The translations under genes were made by a program, and so were the position numbers. The notes beneath the pieces were generated by a model that worked only from the letters and a program-made list of their open reading frames with translations, had not been told where the DNA came from and made no database searches. Below are positions 55,004 to 63,702 of a DNA stretch of 64,000 bases, in pieces. Where the stretch lies: NCBI RefSeq assembly GCF_001517085.1, contig NZ_LRAC01000124.1:62001-126000 (forward strand), read 5' to 3'. The DNA comes from Paenibacillus sp. DMB5 (lineage in GTDB: Bacteria > Bacillota > Bacilli > Paenibacillales > Paenibacillaceae). Position 1 is the first letter of the stretch. Each line of letters begins with the position of its first letter.

Positions 55004-55683
55004 TTATTCCCTGACGAGGTTCACAGTCCGGCTGGCAGCATCGTAGGTGACCTGTGCGCCCAGTGCTTCAGCAACCGCCCGTACGGGTGCGTAGGTTATG
55101 CCGTTATCCAGAATACCGCTGGTAATTTTAACTCCATTCAGTGTAACTGTAATGGCGTGATCCGTTTCGCCGGTTGTCCCGTTAATCAGGGCCAGTGCAT
55201 CCTTGACCTGCTGCACCGTCGGCTGCCTGCGGCCCGCAGCTGCTCTGTAGTCAGCCCAAAGGTCATCTCGAGATGGGAATAATCCTTGAAGGAGGTCCAG
55301 TCCCCGCCCCAGGCAAAACCCAGCTTCTTGGCTTCCTGAGCCACCTGCTGCCAGTCAGCCATCTTGTCATTGTTGCCGTCACGGGATGTATCCCATGAGA
55401 CCGTTTTACCGTCCGGCAGGAGCAGGGCAAAATCAATGGCCAGACCATAGTTGTGATAACTGGAGCCGCCTCTGGCATTCGTTACAATGTTTCCCGGCTT
55501 GGTGCGGCCTTGCGCATACAGGGCATTTTGTTCGGCTATAGTCCGCATGCCCTGGGTGATGACGATCGGGATGCCTTTGGCGTAGCTGCGCTGGATCAGA
55601 GCACTGGCACCTGCCAGCAGAACCGGATGAAGCTTGCCCAGCCAGCCTGCCGATTTACTTTTCACCTGATCTAAAGTCAGCAT
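55004..55683 (-). pseudogene. M15-family peptidoglycan peptidase with copper-amine-oxidase-N-like tail, frame broken
   Basis: About 225 residues if repaired. The N-terminal part is an M15 metallopeptidase (VanY/endolysin-like) cleaving peptidoglycan peptides, with zinc ligands in SYHNYGLAID and YSHLEM and a GMRTIAEQNALYAQGR motif. The C-terminal 65 residues form a stalk-like domain (GVKITSGILDNGITYAPVRAVAEALG) often attached to wall proteins. The first frame runs past LRAAG into unrelated residues and stops at 55186; one extra base near 55226 joins it to the second frame ending at 55004. AGGGGG supports the ATG at 55683 over the GTG at 55692. No signal peptide is seen. Confidence 0.8.
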
Positions 55684-55788
55684 TTTCCTCACCCCCTAGT
55701 ATAGTAGATGCCCTCTCTGCCTGCTTTGCTTGTACGGTTTGCCTAAAGTGTGTGCACCTATTCCGTAAGAAACTGCTCAACAAATGAC

Positions 55789-55812
55789 AAAAAGACCCCG
55801 GCCAGCAGGGTC
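55789..55812 (-). terminator. Hairpin with minus-strand T tract
   Basis: GACCC (55794-55798) and GGGTC (55808-55812) form a short stem followed on the minus strand by TTTTTG. It could end the YolD-like transcript reading leftward; it is about 300 bases from that gene. Confidence 0.4.
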
Positions 55813-55945
55813 ATCTCATCCAATAGTTATAAGCTACATCAGAACCGCACAGCGGCATTCCCGGACCAAAAGCTTTTGGATGTTTTCCCGCCTAAACGGC
55901 CACACTATCCGAAATGAACTCCATTCCCGAAAGGCGGATTAGCCC

Positions 55946-56107
55946 ATGGACATTCACAGTGACAGCTATAAGATTGCCGCGCTTAGTGACCGGAAGGACG
56001 CTGTTGAAGTAATCCGGCAGGCCGAGGAGGCTATTGCCCGGATAACAGGCAACAAAGAGGTTACACTGATCGCCTATGAGAAAACAGACAGCCCAGCCAT
56101 AAATTAG
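55946..56107 (+). CDS. Small hypothetical protein (53 aa)
   Basis: ATG at 55946 follows GAAAGGCGG by 8 bases and the frame runs 53 codons to TAG at 56105-56107. The sequence is mainly helical and charged (DRKDAVEVIRQAEEAIARITG, split here: DRKDAVEVIR and QAEEAIARITG) with a final strand VTLIAYEK. It converges on the YolD-like gene, 3 bases apart. No family recognised. Confidence 0.6.
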   Translation: MDIHSDSYKIAALSDRKDAVEVIRQAEEAIARITGNKEVTLIAYEKTDSPAIN

Positions 56108-56110
56108 GTA

Positions 56111-56413
56111 TCAGGCGATGTAAGCCTCAGCGATGTCATCTACACGAATCCATTTCCATTCCTCTGCCCACTGCAGCTTGATCTCACGCGAGTGGGTATG
56201 AATGGAGGTGACAAAACCGCTCAGCTGCCTGCCCTCACCCTCACCATGCAATACCAGTGTTATACGGATATGACTCCGGAGTGATTGTGCAAGAGTACTC
56301 TCAATCCCTTCCAGTCTCCGCAGATTTGCAGCGGGTTCATCCGGGTGCAGTGCATCCTCTTCGTTCCTGTGAACAAGACCTCCCTGCAGGCCTTCCTCCA
56401 GCTGTTTACCCAT
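56111..56413 (-). CDS. YolD-like family protein
   Basis: A 100-residue protein whose C-terminal half has the five-strand pattern of YolD-like proteins (IRITLVLHGEGEGRQLSGFV, then EWKWIRVDDIAEAYIA). YolD partners the Y-family polymerase UvrX in Bacillus, but no polymerase gene is adjacent here. AAGGAGG precedes the ATG. A LexA-type box and a consensus promoter lie upstream, consistent with SOS control. Family assignment is moderate because the protein is short and variable. Confidence 0.65.
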   Translation of the reverse strand: MGKQLEEGLQGGLVHRNEEDALHPDEPAANLRRLEGIESTLAQSLRSHIRITLVLHGEGEGRQLSGFVTSIHTHSREIKLQWAEEWKWIRVDDIAEAYIA

Positions 56414-56460
56414 CGCCGTTCCTCCTTATGTTGTTGGTAATCACTCGCGTTTCATCAATA

Positions 56461-56510
56461 CGAACATACGTTTGTATTATTATAGCTGCAGATCCGGTTT
56501 TTAATCAAGC
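56461..56510 (-). promoter_or_regulatory. LexA (DinR) box and promoter of the YolD-like gene
   Basis: CGAACATACGTTTG (56461-56474) matches CGAACRNRYGTTYC at 13 of 14 positions. On the minus strand, just upstream of it, TTGATT and TATAAT separated by 18 bases form a good promoter, so the box would cover the transcription start. Confidence 0.65.
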
Positions 56511-56569
56511 ATCAAAAAATAACAACAGACGAGTTTCCATTTCATAGGTGCATGCTGCAGGCCGCAAGC

Positions 56570-56602
56570 AAAAGGCGCGCACAGCCAGGCTGTACAGCGC
56601 CT
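56570..56602 (-). terminator. Terminator after the lipoprotein gene
   Basis: AGGCGC and GCGCCT with inner TGTACAG/CTGTGC pairing form a long stem, followed on the minus strand by TTTTGC. It lies 32 bases past the stop at 56634. Confidence 0.65.
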
Positions 56603-56633
56603 CTAATGAAATTCGTAACCCGCAAAAATTTGC

Positions 56634-57248
56634 TTATTCTGTGCTTGTATTCGTTGGTGCTCCGGTATCCACTGTATCTGCTTCTGTACCCACCACGGTT
56701 CCGGGAACAGTCCCCAGCTCCGTCTCAGCCGCGCTGTCCTCATCCAGCAATCCTACGGCTACTCTGGCTTGATTCACTTTGGAGATCCCGTACAGCATTG
56801 CTACATCCGCCTGCTGGTTCATGGCGTTGAACTCGTCTGCTGTAACCTCAGGGGAAGCCGCACTCTGCGAAGCCTGTTCTTTGATGGAATAGGCGCTCTG
56901 GAACGCAATGGCTGCATCTCTCAGCAGAGTCTCAATATTTTCCGGCAGACTCTTGGAAATTTCCACATCATTGACCTGATCAGCAATATCAGAGGCTGTG
57001 TCCTGGAAAGAATCAAGCGCCTCTTCAAGCTCCTTGTCCGTGGCAGCTCCAGTCGAATATGAGGTCAGTGTTGTATTGAAATGTTCCAGCGACGTTTTGC
57101 CCATTTCGTCAAACTTCGTCATTTCATTGTAAAAGTTCTGTACAGTCTCCTGAACCTCCTCCTCTGAAGCTGGCGCAGAGCTGTTATTGCTGCAGGCACT
57201 AAGGATCATTACCATTAAAAGTACGGTTATCAATAAGGCTTTTTTCAT
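56634..57248 (-). CDS. Putative lipoprotein of unknown function
   Basis: 204 residues. Signal peptide MKKALLITVLLMVMILSAC with lipobox LSAC (Cys19), then an acidic helical domain (EEEVQETVQNFYNEMTKF and similar) and a low-complexity Thr/Val/Gly/Pro tail. The ATG at 57248 follows GGAGGG; an in-frame GTG at 57266 overlaps that site. Single-gene unit. No family recognised beyond surface lipoprotein. Confidence 0.75.
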   Translation of the reverse strand: MKKALLITVLLMVMILSACSNNSSAPASEEEVQETVQNFYNEMTKFDEMGKTSLEHFNTTLTSYSTGAATDKELEEALDSFQDTASDIADQVNDVEISKSLPENIETLLRDAAIAFQSAYSIKEQASQSAASPEVTADEFNAMNQQADVAMLYGISKVNQARVAVGLLDEDSAAETELGTVPGTVVGTEADTVDTGAPTNTSTE

Positions 57249-57362
57249 CGTCTCAAATCCCTCCACTTAACAGAATAATGGCGGGTTTTGTAAAGCGCAA
57301 ATGAAATAAATGTAAAAAAAGCTCAAAAGCTCCAAATTTCAAATTTAAAGCGCCTTCATCGC

Positions 57363-57391
57363 AAAAAGATCTCCAAAAATCTGGAGATCTT
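57363..57391 (-). terminator. Terminator of the GH26 gene
   Basis: AAGATCTCC (57366-57374) pairs with GGAGATCTT (57383-57391); on the minus strand TTTTT follows. It lies 17 bases past the stop. Confidence 0.85.
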
Positions 57392-57407
57392 CTGCAAACA
57401 TACCTGA

Positions 57408-58871
57408 TTAAGCAAGCACATAAGCAGTGGCGGGAATAACGGCCCGGGGCTGGCTGTGGCTCTCCCACATCAGAATAGCCTTGGCATCCCCCTGGTTCTC
57501 ATAATACTCTACCTTCAGCTCATGCAGCTTGCCTTGAATCAGCTGTACAGTTCCTGTACGCTCTGTGCCGCTCTGCTTAATCCAGCTGTCGATGATAAGA
57601 ACCCCGTCAACCCACACCCGTATGCCGTCATCCGAGTAGGTGTAGAGATTATAAGTCTCGCTGAAATCGGGCTTCAGTTTACCGGTCCAGCGTACCGCGA
57701 AGAAGTCGGCATTGATCAACGGATCAGGGCTCGTTTGTCTCCAAGTAAAGTTAATGGTCGAATCTGTCCGGACCAGTGCAGGAGCTCCGCTCAGCGTGAT
57801 GTTATTGAAATACTCGCCTCTGATTCCAGGAGGATAGGTTTGCTCCCCTTCAGCGGCCAAGGCTTTATACTCGTCCCTGGTAATCACAAAGCTGTCATTC
57901 ATAAAGGATTTGATCACAGCCTCCGTATTCTGCTCATACAGCAGCTTGGCCCAGGTCAGCTGGTAGGACCATTTGTTCTGCGATTTCGCCATTTCTGCCG
58001 GTAAAGGCAGTTTCCCGTTCTCACCAATGGCAATCAGCTTGCCGCGTCCAAGGTCCCACAAGCCGTCATGATGACTGGCTTTGAAATCCCCGTCATAAAT
58101 GTCCAGGGCCAGCACATCTACCCTGCCGGCGCCGGGATAGTATTTGGCCGGCTCCTCGCTCCACTGGTTTTTGGCATTGGGGCTCCACACCCACAGCAGA
58201 TTGTGCAGGCCGTGATAGACCGTATAACGCTCGAACATCAGATTCCACAGCTCCACGAAGCGGGTCTTCTGTCCCCACCAGAACCAGCCGCCATTCATCT
58301 CATGGTAAGGTCTCCAGAGAACGGGAACCCCTGCATCGTTCAGTTTTTTCAGGTAGACGGCTGTCTTGTCAAGGTCTGCCAGGAGCGCTTTATATTGAGG
58401 GGTACCAGGTGTAATATATTTTGCAAAATTCGCCTCGCTAAGATTCATCGAGACATTTGACCAGGCCGGGGCTGTTCCCGGCAGACTGGCATGGTAGGTC
58501 ATAGTGACAATGCCGCCTGCCTTATGCCAGCGGATGGCACTATCTGTCACCCACTGACGCTGATTGGCAATCAGCGCTTCGGTCTGGTTGCCGATCGCTC
58601 CCAGCTCGTAGCCGTGAAGCCCGGCATATTGGCCGCTCGTAACCTTAAGCTTGTTGCTGAACTCATCCGCACTTTCCAGATAATCGTGTATTCCGCTGAT
58701 GATTCCTTTGCCTTGAAGGGTATACAGCCTGTTCAGCAGATTCAGCGCCGGTGCTGTCAGCTTCTCATCGGCAGGAGCCCGCAGCAGGGCTCGGAAGGCT
58801 GACTGCCACGCTGCATCGTTAACCAGCCGGGATGCCGAATCGAGCAGATCCCGGAGTATGCGCTGTTCCAT
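57408..58871 (-). CDS. GH26-family glycosidase (beta-mannanase-like) with C-terminal PA14 domain
   Basis: 487 residues. A GH26 barrel (about 45-335) with acid/base Glu in WRPYHEMNGGWFWWG and probable nucleophile Glu in AIGENGK is followed by a PA14-type sugar-binding domain (about 345-487: GIRGEYFNN, then YNLYTYSDDGIRVWVDGVLI). GH26 enzymes hydrolyse beta-1,4-mannan or mixed-linkage glucan. No signal peptide is visible, which is odd because a PA14 module usually sits on exported enzymes. The ATG at 58871 is preferred because GGTGGG precedes it; an in-frame ATG lies 27 bases upstream. Confidence 0.85.
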   Translation of the reverse strand: MEQRILRDLLDSASRLVNDAAWQSAFRALLRAPADEKLTAPALNLLNRLYTLQGKGIISGIHDYLESADEFSNKLKVTSGQYAGLHGYELGAIGNQTEALIANQRQWVTDSAIRWHKAGGIVTMTYHASLPGTAPAWSNVSMNLSEANFAKYITPGTPQYKALLADLDKTAVYLKKLNDAGVPVLWRPYHEMNGGWFWWGQKTRFVELWNLMFERYTVYHGLHNLLWVWSPNAKNQWSEEPAKYYPGAGRVDVLALDIYDGDFKASHHDGLWDLGRGKLIAIGENGKLPLPAEMAKSQNKWSYQLTWAKLLYEQNTEAVIKSFMNDSFVITRDEYKALAAEGEQTYPPGIRGEYFNNITLSGAPALVRTDSTINFTWRQTSPDPLINADFFAVRWTGKLKPDFSETYNLYTYSDDGIRVWVDGVLIIDSWIKQSGTERTGTVQLIQGKLHELKVEYYENQGDAKAILMWESHSQPRAVIPATAYVLA

Positions 58872-59195
58872 TTGTCCCACCATCCTTTTTTGTACCATTG
58901 TATGGGGACAACCGGTGCATGGAAGCGGCGGATGGCGGGGAAGCCGATAATCATTTTAATTTTTAAATATAGTGTCTTCAATTTTCATGCTACTACTGTA
59001 TGTATACTAATAACTAGCTTGCTGCTTACTTGCGGGAATAACGAAGGGGCAGCAGATCAAGAATATCCTGATCATTCCGGACATCATCCGGCTTACCGAT
59101 CTATTTTTCTTAATTTAGTATACTAAAATCTGCTAATTATAAGCTATACTGAGTAGACCCCAGCAACAAGATTTCAGCATAATCAGGAGGAGCAC
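58872..59195. other. Intergenic region with a perfect 14-base palindrome
   Basis: No gene seen. TTTAGTATACTAAA (59114-59127) is a perfect palindrome about 70 bases upstream of the nuclease gene and may be an operator or part of its promoter. TATACT and AT-rich text follow. Confidence 0.4.
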
Positions 59196-59633
59196 GTGAA
59201 CAAACAGAAATTTATTCCAAGTCTTATTATCGTTGTGCTGCTGGCTCTGGCAGCTTACTGGTTCGAGGAGAACGGCCAGTCCGTCACGACGCCTTCCACC
59301 GGAGGTTCCGAGGTTGTACAGCTTGTTTTCCCCTCAGACCGTTACCCTGAAACCGCGGAGCATATCCAGGAGGCGATCAGAAACGGTGAGTCAGCGATAT
59401 GTACGATCAACCGCGGGGATGCCGAGGAGAACCGCAAGGAATCCCTCAAGGGGGTACCGACCAAAAAAGGCTATGACCGCGATGAGTGGCCGATGGCAAT
59501 GTGCGCAGAGGGCGGTGCCGGAGCAGACATCGAATACATAACTCCCGCCGACAACCGCGGTGCAGGCAGCTGGGTAGGCAATCAGCTGGAAGGCTATGCC
59601 GACGGAACCCGGGTAGAGTTTATGTTCAAATAA
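59196..59633 (+). CDS. NucA/NucB-type secreted deoxyribonuclease
   Basis: 145 residues. An N-terminal hydrophobic segment (about 7-23) acts as signal or anchor. The rest matches the NucA/NucB nuclease domain: [15 protein letters not shown] with the DREWP-type catalytic motif, then [16 protein letters not shown]. In Bacillus such enzymes cut DNA during competence (NucA) or in the sporulating mother cell (NucB). GTG start after AGGAGG. No competence gene is adjacent. Confidence 0.88.
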   Translation: MNKQKFIPSLIIVVLLALAAYWFEENGQSVTTPSTGGSEVVQLVFPSDRYPETAEHIQEAIRNGESAICTINRGDAEENRKESLKGVPTKKGYDRDEWPMAMCAEGGAGADIEYITPADNRGAGSWVGNQLEGYADGTRVEFMFK

Positions 59634-59645
59634 GCAGCAACAGCA

Positions 59646-59682
59646 GCAGCTCCGCACGCGCTTTCGCCTGGCGCGGAGCTGC
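59646..59682. terminator. Hairpin between convergent nuclease and YjcZ genes
   Basis: GCAGCTCCGC (59646-59655) pairs with GCGGAGCTGC (59673-59682). There is no T tract on either side, so termination is only suggested by its place between convergent genes. Confidence 0.4.
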
Positions 59683-59699
59683 ATACGCCGGAACTATTT

Positions 59700-59858
59700 T
59701 CAGAATATACAGGCTTTTGTAATAATAACCAGCAAAATGAACAGAACCAGAATCGCATTGGTCGAGGTCATCCAAGGATTTACTACCGGTACTACCGGAG
59801 GCCCCTGATTTACTCCGCCAACATTGTTGTCACAGCCGCAACCGTATTCTGCACCCAT
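59700..59858 (-). CDS. YjcZ-family small sporulation-type protein
   Basis: A 52-residue protein: Gly/Cys/Asn-rich N-terminus (MGAEYGCGCDNNVGGVNQ) and a C-terminal hydrophobic helix ILVLFILLVIITKACIF, the layout of YjcZ/YhfH-like spore-associated peptides. GGGGAGG precedes the ATG. A paralog with nearly the same C-terminal helix is at 61974-62108. Confidence 0.85.
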   Translation of the reverse strand: MGAEYGCGCDNNVGGVNQGPPVVPVVNPWMTSTNAILVLFILLVIITKACIF

Positions 59859-60042
59859 TTTTTATTCCTCCCCTGAAATGTTTAATGCCTACAGCACAGA
59901 GTATGTAACAGGCATACCTGCAGTCTGGGCCAATCGGCAAACAGTTCTTCGCCTAATCAAAGCTAATGAATCCTAGCTATGCAGTCGATATACATTAGGA
60001 GTGTCGGCCATACCCCAATTCTAATGAAACAGGAGGTGCGAA

Positions 60043-60219
60043 ATGGACATTGCCGCCTTATCCACTGCCATGAGCCAGGTGTCCCTGCAGCAGGCTGCCG
60101 GACTTCAGGTCCTGAGCATGGCCAAGAATTCAGCTGAAATCATGGCGCAGAATATGACCCAGATGCTACAGCAGAGCCCGCATCCGAATCTTGGAAAAAC
60201 ACTTGATATTCAGGTTTAA
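60043..60219 (+). CDS. YjfB-family small protein
   Basis: A 58-residue protein starting MDIAALSTAMSQVSLQQAAG, then Met/Gln-rich helix (AEIMAQNMTQMLQQS) and ending GKTLDIQV, matching the YjfB family (sometimes called putative motility protein). AGGAGGTG precedes the ATG. Stands alone; role unknown. Confidence 0.85.
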   Translation: MDIAALSTAMSQVSLQQAAGLQVLSMAKNSAEIMAQNMTQMLQQSPHPNLGKTLDIQV

Positions 60220-60308
60220 TTGATTTATTCTTAAATACATAAGAACGTCAGTTCCGGTCTGATGCCGTTAAACCTTAGCCCTCCGGGCTTTTCTTTTACC
60301 CATAAATA

Positions 60309-60322
60309 CGAACATACGATCC
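60309..60322 (+). promoter_or_regulatory. LexA-type box before the ImmA/IrrE gene
   Basis: CGAACATACGATCC matches CGAACRNRYGTTYC at 13 of 14 positions and lies 18 bases upstream of the start. The first nine bases equal the box at 56461. Confidence 0.5.
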
Positions 60323-60339
60323 TATTTAGAGGTGATATT

Positions 60340-60882
60340 ATGAAATCCTACTACCAAATGACCGCCCTTGAGAGCTGGACTGAAGATTTGTATCAGCGTC
60401 TGCAGGTGCGTAAGCCGGCCGATATTTCCATCCCGTACATAGCTGAACGGCTGAACATCTGGGTCCATTACCTGGATGTGCGCAGCAAGAGTGTTGAGGC
60501 CTCAGCGGGCATGTACACGATGTTCCTGGACAACCGGCTTCCGCCGGAGCTGCAGCGCCTCGAATTTCTTCATGAGCTCTGTCATCTGCTCCGCCATGCC
60601 GGCAACCGTATTCTGATGCCAGGGCATTTCACACAGGCGCAGCAGGATGAATCCGAGCGTTTTATTCTCTATGCGGCCATGCCCTATTCCATGATCTCTG
60701 CCGGACCGTTGCCCGAGCAGCGCGAGGATGCCGTCTATTACTTAGCTTCTACGTTCCAGGTGCCTGAGGAGATGGCTCTGCAGCGGATCGACCAGATTCA
60801 GCGGCGGATATTTCAGGGGCAGCTGATGGCGGTGATGGAACGGAGCGAGGAGAGAAAATTTATCCAGCGTAATATTCGTTAA
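60340..60882 (+). CDS. ImmA/IrrE-family metallo-endopeptidase
   Basis: 180 residues. Zinc motif HELCH in FLHELCHLLRH (about residues 83-93) with a downstream Glu (DESERFILYAAMPY), as in ImmA/IrrE proteases that cleave phage or stress repressors. GAGGTGAT lies before the ATG at 60340; the frame is open upstream but without a good start. A LexA-type box lies at 60309. No XRE-type repressor is adjacent, so the target is unknown. Confidence 0.85.
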   Translation: MKSYYQMTALESWTEDLYQRLQVRKPADISIPYIAERLNIWVHYLDVRSKSVEASAGMYTMFLDNRLPPELQRLEFLHELCHLLRHAGNRILMPGHFTQAQQDESERFILYAAMPYSMISAGPLPEQREDAVYYLASTFQVPEEMALQRIDQIQRRIFQGQLMAVMERSEERKFIQRNIR

Positions 60883-60917
60883 CAAAAAAAATGACCCCGC
60901 CGGCGTCCGGCAGGGTC
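60883..60917 (-). terminator. Terminator of the ComB-family gene
   Basis: GACCCCGCCGG and CCGGCAGGGTC pair with one mismatch (60893-60917); on the minus strand ATTTTTTTTG follows. Confidence 0.8.
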
Positions 60918-61004
60918 CAAATCTATGAATAAGGGGGGTATGTCATTACTATACAACCCTTAACTTAATTCCATATGAAATTCTGCTGAAGCCAGGCTGA
61001 AATT

Positions 61005-61780
61005 TTATTTTTTCTGTGCAAGAGAGGGTACATTAACAAAACGGTTATGCTGCAGTACCGGCACGGCATAGCTGATATCCACCTGGCAGCAGTAAGTCAC
61101 ATCTGCCTCGTATCCCCGTTCCCGCAGTTCACGGCTGCTGGCAGACTCCCAGATCAGCTCCCTGATCCGTTGTCCGGAAGATCTCAGAGCACCGATGCAA
61201 ACCTCCGCTTCCGGAGACTTGCTTCCGGATAACTTGGAGAGAATCAGACCAGCCCCCAGATAATCTTCGATGCCGGGACGCAAATTGTTTTCAGAACCGA
61301 TCACATCCAGCCATTTCTCACCGCAGGGCACTACGGTAACCGGTATCCCCAGCTCAAGCCTCAGCCTGTTTCAGTCTCAGCAACTGCTGAAGCATTCAAG
61401 AGGCAGCCGACCAGCAATGCAGGCACCTGAGCCGCAAGCCATATGCAGGCCGCACCGTTCGTGGAGCACAGAACAAAGTCACGCTCGTAATCAGCCGAGC
61501 TGAACGACAGCGGCGACAAGGAATGCCCTCCTGCTCTGAGCGCTTCGGCTCTGCCGCGGATAATTTCTGCTCCGAGCCCCTTGGCATAAGCTTTGGCCTG
61601 CTCATTGACCGGCGATGGATACGGATAAATGGTAGCCTTGTGCTGAACTGCCGTTACTACGGTAGAGGAGAAGCTTAATACATCGACCATAACGACGATG
61701 TCCCCACGTTCTGCTGCAGCCCTCGCCCCTCTTTGACCCCATTCCAGTTTAATGTCATAGGGCGATTGATCATAAAACAC
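61005..61780 (-). pseudogene. 2-phosphosulfolactate phosphatase family (ComB-like), frame broken
   Basis: About 258 residues if repaired, near the usual ComB length of 230-250. The N-terminal half (VVMVDVLSFSSTVVTAVQ; FVLCSTNGAACIWLAAQ) carries the family's Asp and CSTNG motifs; the C-terminal half (VVPCGEKW; EDYLGAGLIL) carries the rest. The first frame stops at 61361 right after ETETG; the next frame continues with LRLELGIPVTVVPCG. One extra C near 61365 joins them. GTG start after GAGGAGGG. ComB enzymes make sulfolactate, but Bacillales members have no proven role. Confidence 0.8.
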
Positions 61781-61932
61781 AGGTTTCCCTCCTCTCTGCA
61801 GGATTCATCTCATATGAACCTTCAAAGAGGGAGTTACCCATAGAAGGCAGTCTGCGAACCGCCAAATTACCGTTTCACTTCATTTTTTTTTGGAAATATC
61901 CTGCAGATCCTGTTTCAGCTTCCAAAGAAATA

Positions 61933-61956
61933 GCCCTGCCGGAAGTCCGGCAGAGC
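61933..61956 (-). terminator. Hairpin after the second YjcZ-family gene
   Basis: GCCCTGCCGG (61933-61942) pairs with CCGGCAGAGC (61947-61956) with one G-U pair; minus-strand text then has short T runs. Confidence 0.5.
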
Positions 61957-61973
61957 ATATTTATCAAGTCAAA

Positions 61974-62108
61974 TTATACCCAAAAAGCCTTAGTGATGAT
62001 AACCAGCAGGATGAACAATACCAGAATTGCAGCAGTAGAAGTAAAAGGACTGCCGTATCCGCAGTTTGCTCCGCCAACCGGACTTACATTTTCACCATAA
62101 CAACCCAT
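61974..62108 (-). CDS. YjcZ-family small sporulation-type protein
   Basis: A 44-residue protein, MGCYGENVSPVGGANCGYG then the helix ILVLFILLVIITKAFWV. GGAGG precedes the ATG. Shares ILVLFILLVIITKA with the paralog at 59700-59858. Confidence 0.85.
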   Translation of the reverse strand: MGCYGENVSPVGGANCGYGSPFTSTAAILVLFILLVIITKAFWV

Positions 62109-62206
62109 TTCCAATTCCTCCTTCATGATTGAGAGTACACCATAGCATATGTGATTTGCCCGCTGCTGACTGGGTGAAACGGCAATGACTTTTCGCCCGG
62201 CTGCAT

Positions 62207-63043
62207 TTATTTGGAGATATCAATAAACCCTTCACCGAACACATCGCGCACATCATGGATCGTAACAAAGGCATTTTTGTCCTCGGCCCGCACGATTTTT
62301 TTGAGCATGGAGACTTCCTGCTTGCTGATGGCGATGTAGAGCACGTTTTTATCCTCGCCGGTGTAGTAGCCGTAGCCCCTCAGCACCGTCACTCCGCGGT
62401 CCATAAGCTCGGTAACCTTTGCAGCAATTCGGTCGTGCTCAGCCGATATGATCGTTACAGCCTTTTTGGGGTTTACCCCCTCAATGATGAACTCCATGGC
62501 CTTGGTTCCAATAAAGAGAATAACGAACGTGAACATAACCTTCTCAAGCCCGATGACAAAAACAGACAGTCCGGCAACGATCAGATCAAAGAACAGCAGC
62601 GCGTAGCTGATATTCCAGTCCCAGTATTTATTGGCCAGCCGGGCCAGAATCGTCGTCCCTGCCGTTGTACCGCCAACCCGGATAATGAGTCCGATCCCGC
62701 CCCCGGCAAGCAGACCGGCAAAGACCGCATTAATCACCGGCTCACTGGAATCAATCCGCCAGTTCTCGGTCAGATACAGGAACAGGGAGTTGAAGGCCAC
62801 AGCAATAATGGTATAGATGATTGTTTTATTATCCAGCAGCTTATAGCCGATAATCAGCAATATTCCGTTGAGCGTAAAGCCAACCAGCGCCGGCGACCAT
62901 TTCAGCAGATAAAAGAGAATGATCGATACCCCGGTTACTCCCCCTTCACCAAAATCATTGGGGATAATAAATACATTAACTGCCAACGCAAACAAAAACG
63001 CTCCAACCAGCAGCATGAACAGCTCGTAACCTCTTTTTTTCAT
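62207..63043 (-). CDS. YitT-family membrane protein (DUF161/DUF2179)
   Basis: 278 residues: five to six N-terminal membrane helices (about 10-190; GEGGVTGVSIILFYL and RVGGTTAGTTILARLANKY are typical) and a C-terminal DUF2179 domain (about 200-278; GVTVLRGYGYYTGEDKNVLY). Transport or regulatory role unproven. GGAGG supports the ATG at 63043 over the one 54 bases upstream. Confidence 0.9.
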   Translation of the reverse strand: MKKRGYELFMLLVGAFLFALAVNVFIIPNDFGEGGVTGVSIILFYLLKWSPALVGFTLNGILLIIGYKLLDNKTIIYTIIAVAFNSLFLYLTENWRIDSSEPVINAVFAGLLAGGGIGLIIRVGGTTAGTTILARLANKYWDWNISYALLFFDLIVAGLSVFVIGLEKVMFTFVILFIGTKAMEFIIEGVNPKKAVTIISAEHDRIAAKVTELMDRGVTVLRGYGYYTGEDKNVLYIAISKQEVSMLKKIVRAEDKNAFVTIHDVRDVFGEGFIDISK

Positions 63044-63093
63044 ACAAAACGCCTCCAATACAATACAAAGTCTAATAACCCGGCAAATAACCC

Positions 63094-63137
63094 ACAAAAA
63101 AAGCGACTAAAGGAGGTCATTCATCCTTTAATCGCTT
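63094..63137 (-). terminator. Terminator of the DedA operon
   Basis: AAGCGACTAAAGGA (63101-63114) pairs with TCCTTTAATCGCTT (63124-63137), one mismatch, and on the minus strand runs into a T tract. Confidence 0.85.
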
Positions 63138-63203
63138 CGGGTAAGCTCTTTTGATACTTCTGATCATAACAAGCAATCTATGGAATGTAAATACATCCTT
63201 CTG

Positions 63204-63698
63204 CTATGCAAAGGACAACCTGGCCCCGATAAAGTAGCCGATAGAAACAAACAAAATGGACCAGATCAAGGCACCGGCCGTGGTGATCAGCAGATACTTA
63301 CGGAATGACATGGCGCTGATGCCGGAAATGTAGCTGCAGACATGTCTTAACCCGGGAATGAAGTAGGCAATAAACACAGTCCAGTGGCCGAACTTATGAA
63401 ACCATCTTTTAACGCTGGCAAAACGTCTGGGAGTAAGGCCCACCCATTTGCCGAATTTCTCGACAACCGGCTGACCCACTCTACGCCCGATGGTATAGCT
63501 GATCAGCGTGCCTGTTATGGCTCCCATGAAACAAACCACTACGGCAACAGAAAAATTGAGCACCATCACCGAGCACAGATAGCCTACGAACAGCATCAGC
63601 AGCTCGTCCGGCACAGGAATGCCGAGAATCCCCAGTGCCATGAGCAGGAAGACTGCCAAATATCCGTATTGGGTAATCATCTCTATGATCCAGGGCAT
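63204..63698 (-). CDS. DedA-family membrane protein
   Basis: A 164-residue DedA/VTT-domain protein with re-entrant and membrane helices; GIPVPDELLMLFVGYL, GRRVGQ and FIPGLRHVCSYISGISAM are family signatures. Members flip or scramble phospholipids, including undecaprenyl phosphate or phosphatidylethanolamine. It lies 4 bases after a phosphatidylserine synthase gene, which fits a lipid role. Confidence 0.92.
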   Translation of the reverse strand: MPWIIEMITQYGYLAVFLLMALGILGIPVPDELLMLFVGYLCSVMVLNFSVAVVVCFMGAITGTLISYTIGRRVGQPVVEKFGKWVGLTPRRFASVKRWFHKFGHWTVFIAYFIPGLRHVCSYISGISAMSFRKYLLITTAGALIWSILFVSIGYFIGARLSFA

Positions 63699-63702
63699 GG
63701 AC

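Noticed and set aside
58985..59030. Small peptide gene upstream of the nuclease
   Set aside because: Only a short frame without a ribosome binding site in the right place was seen.
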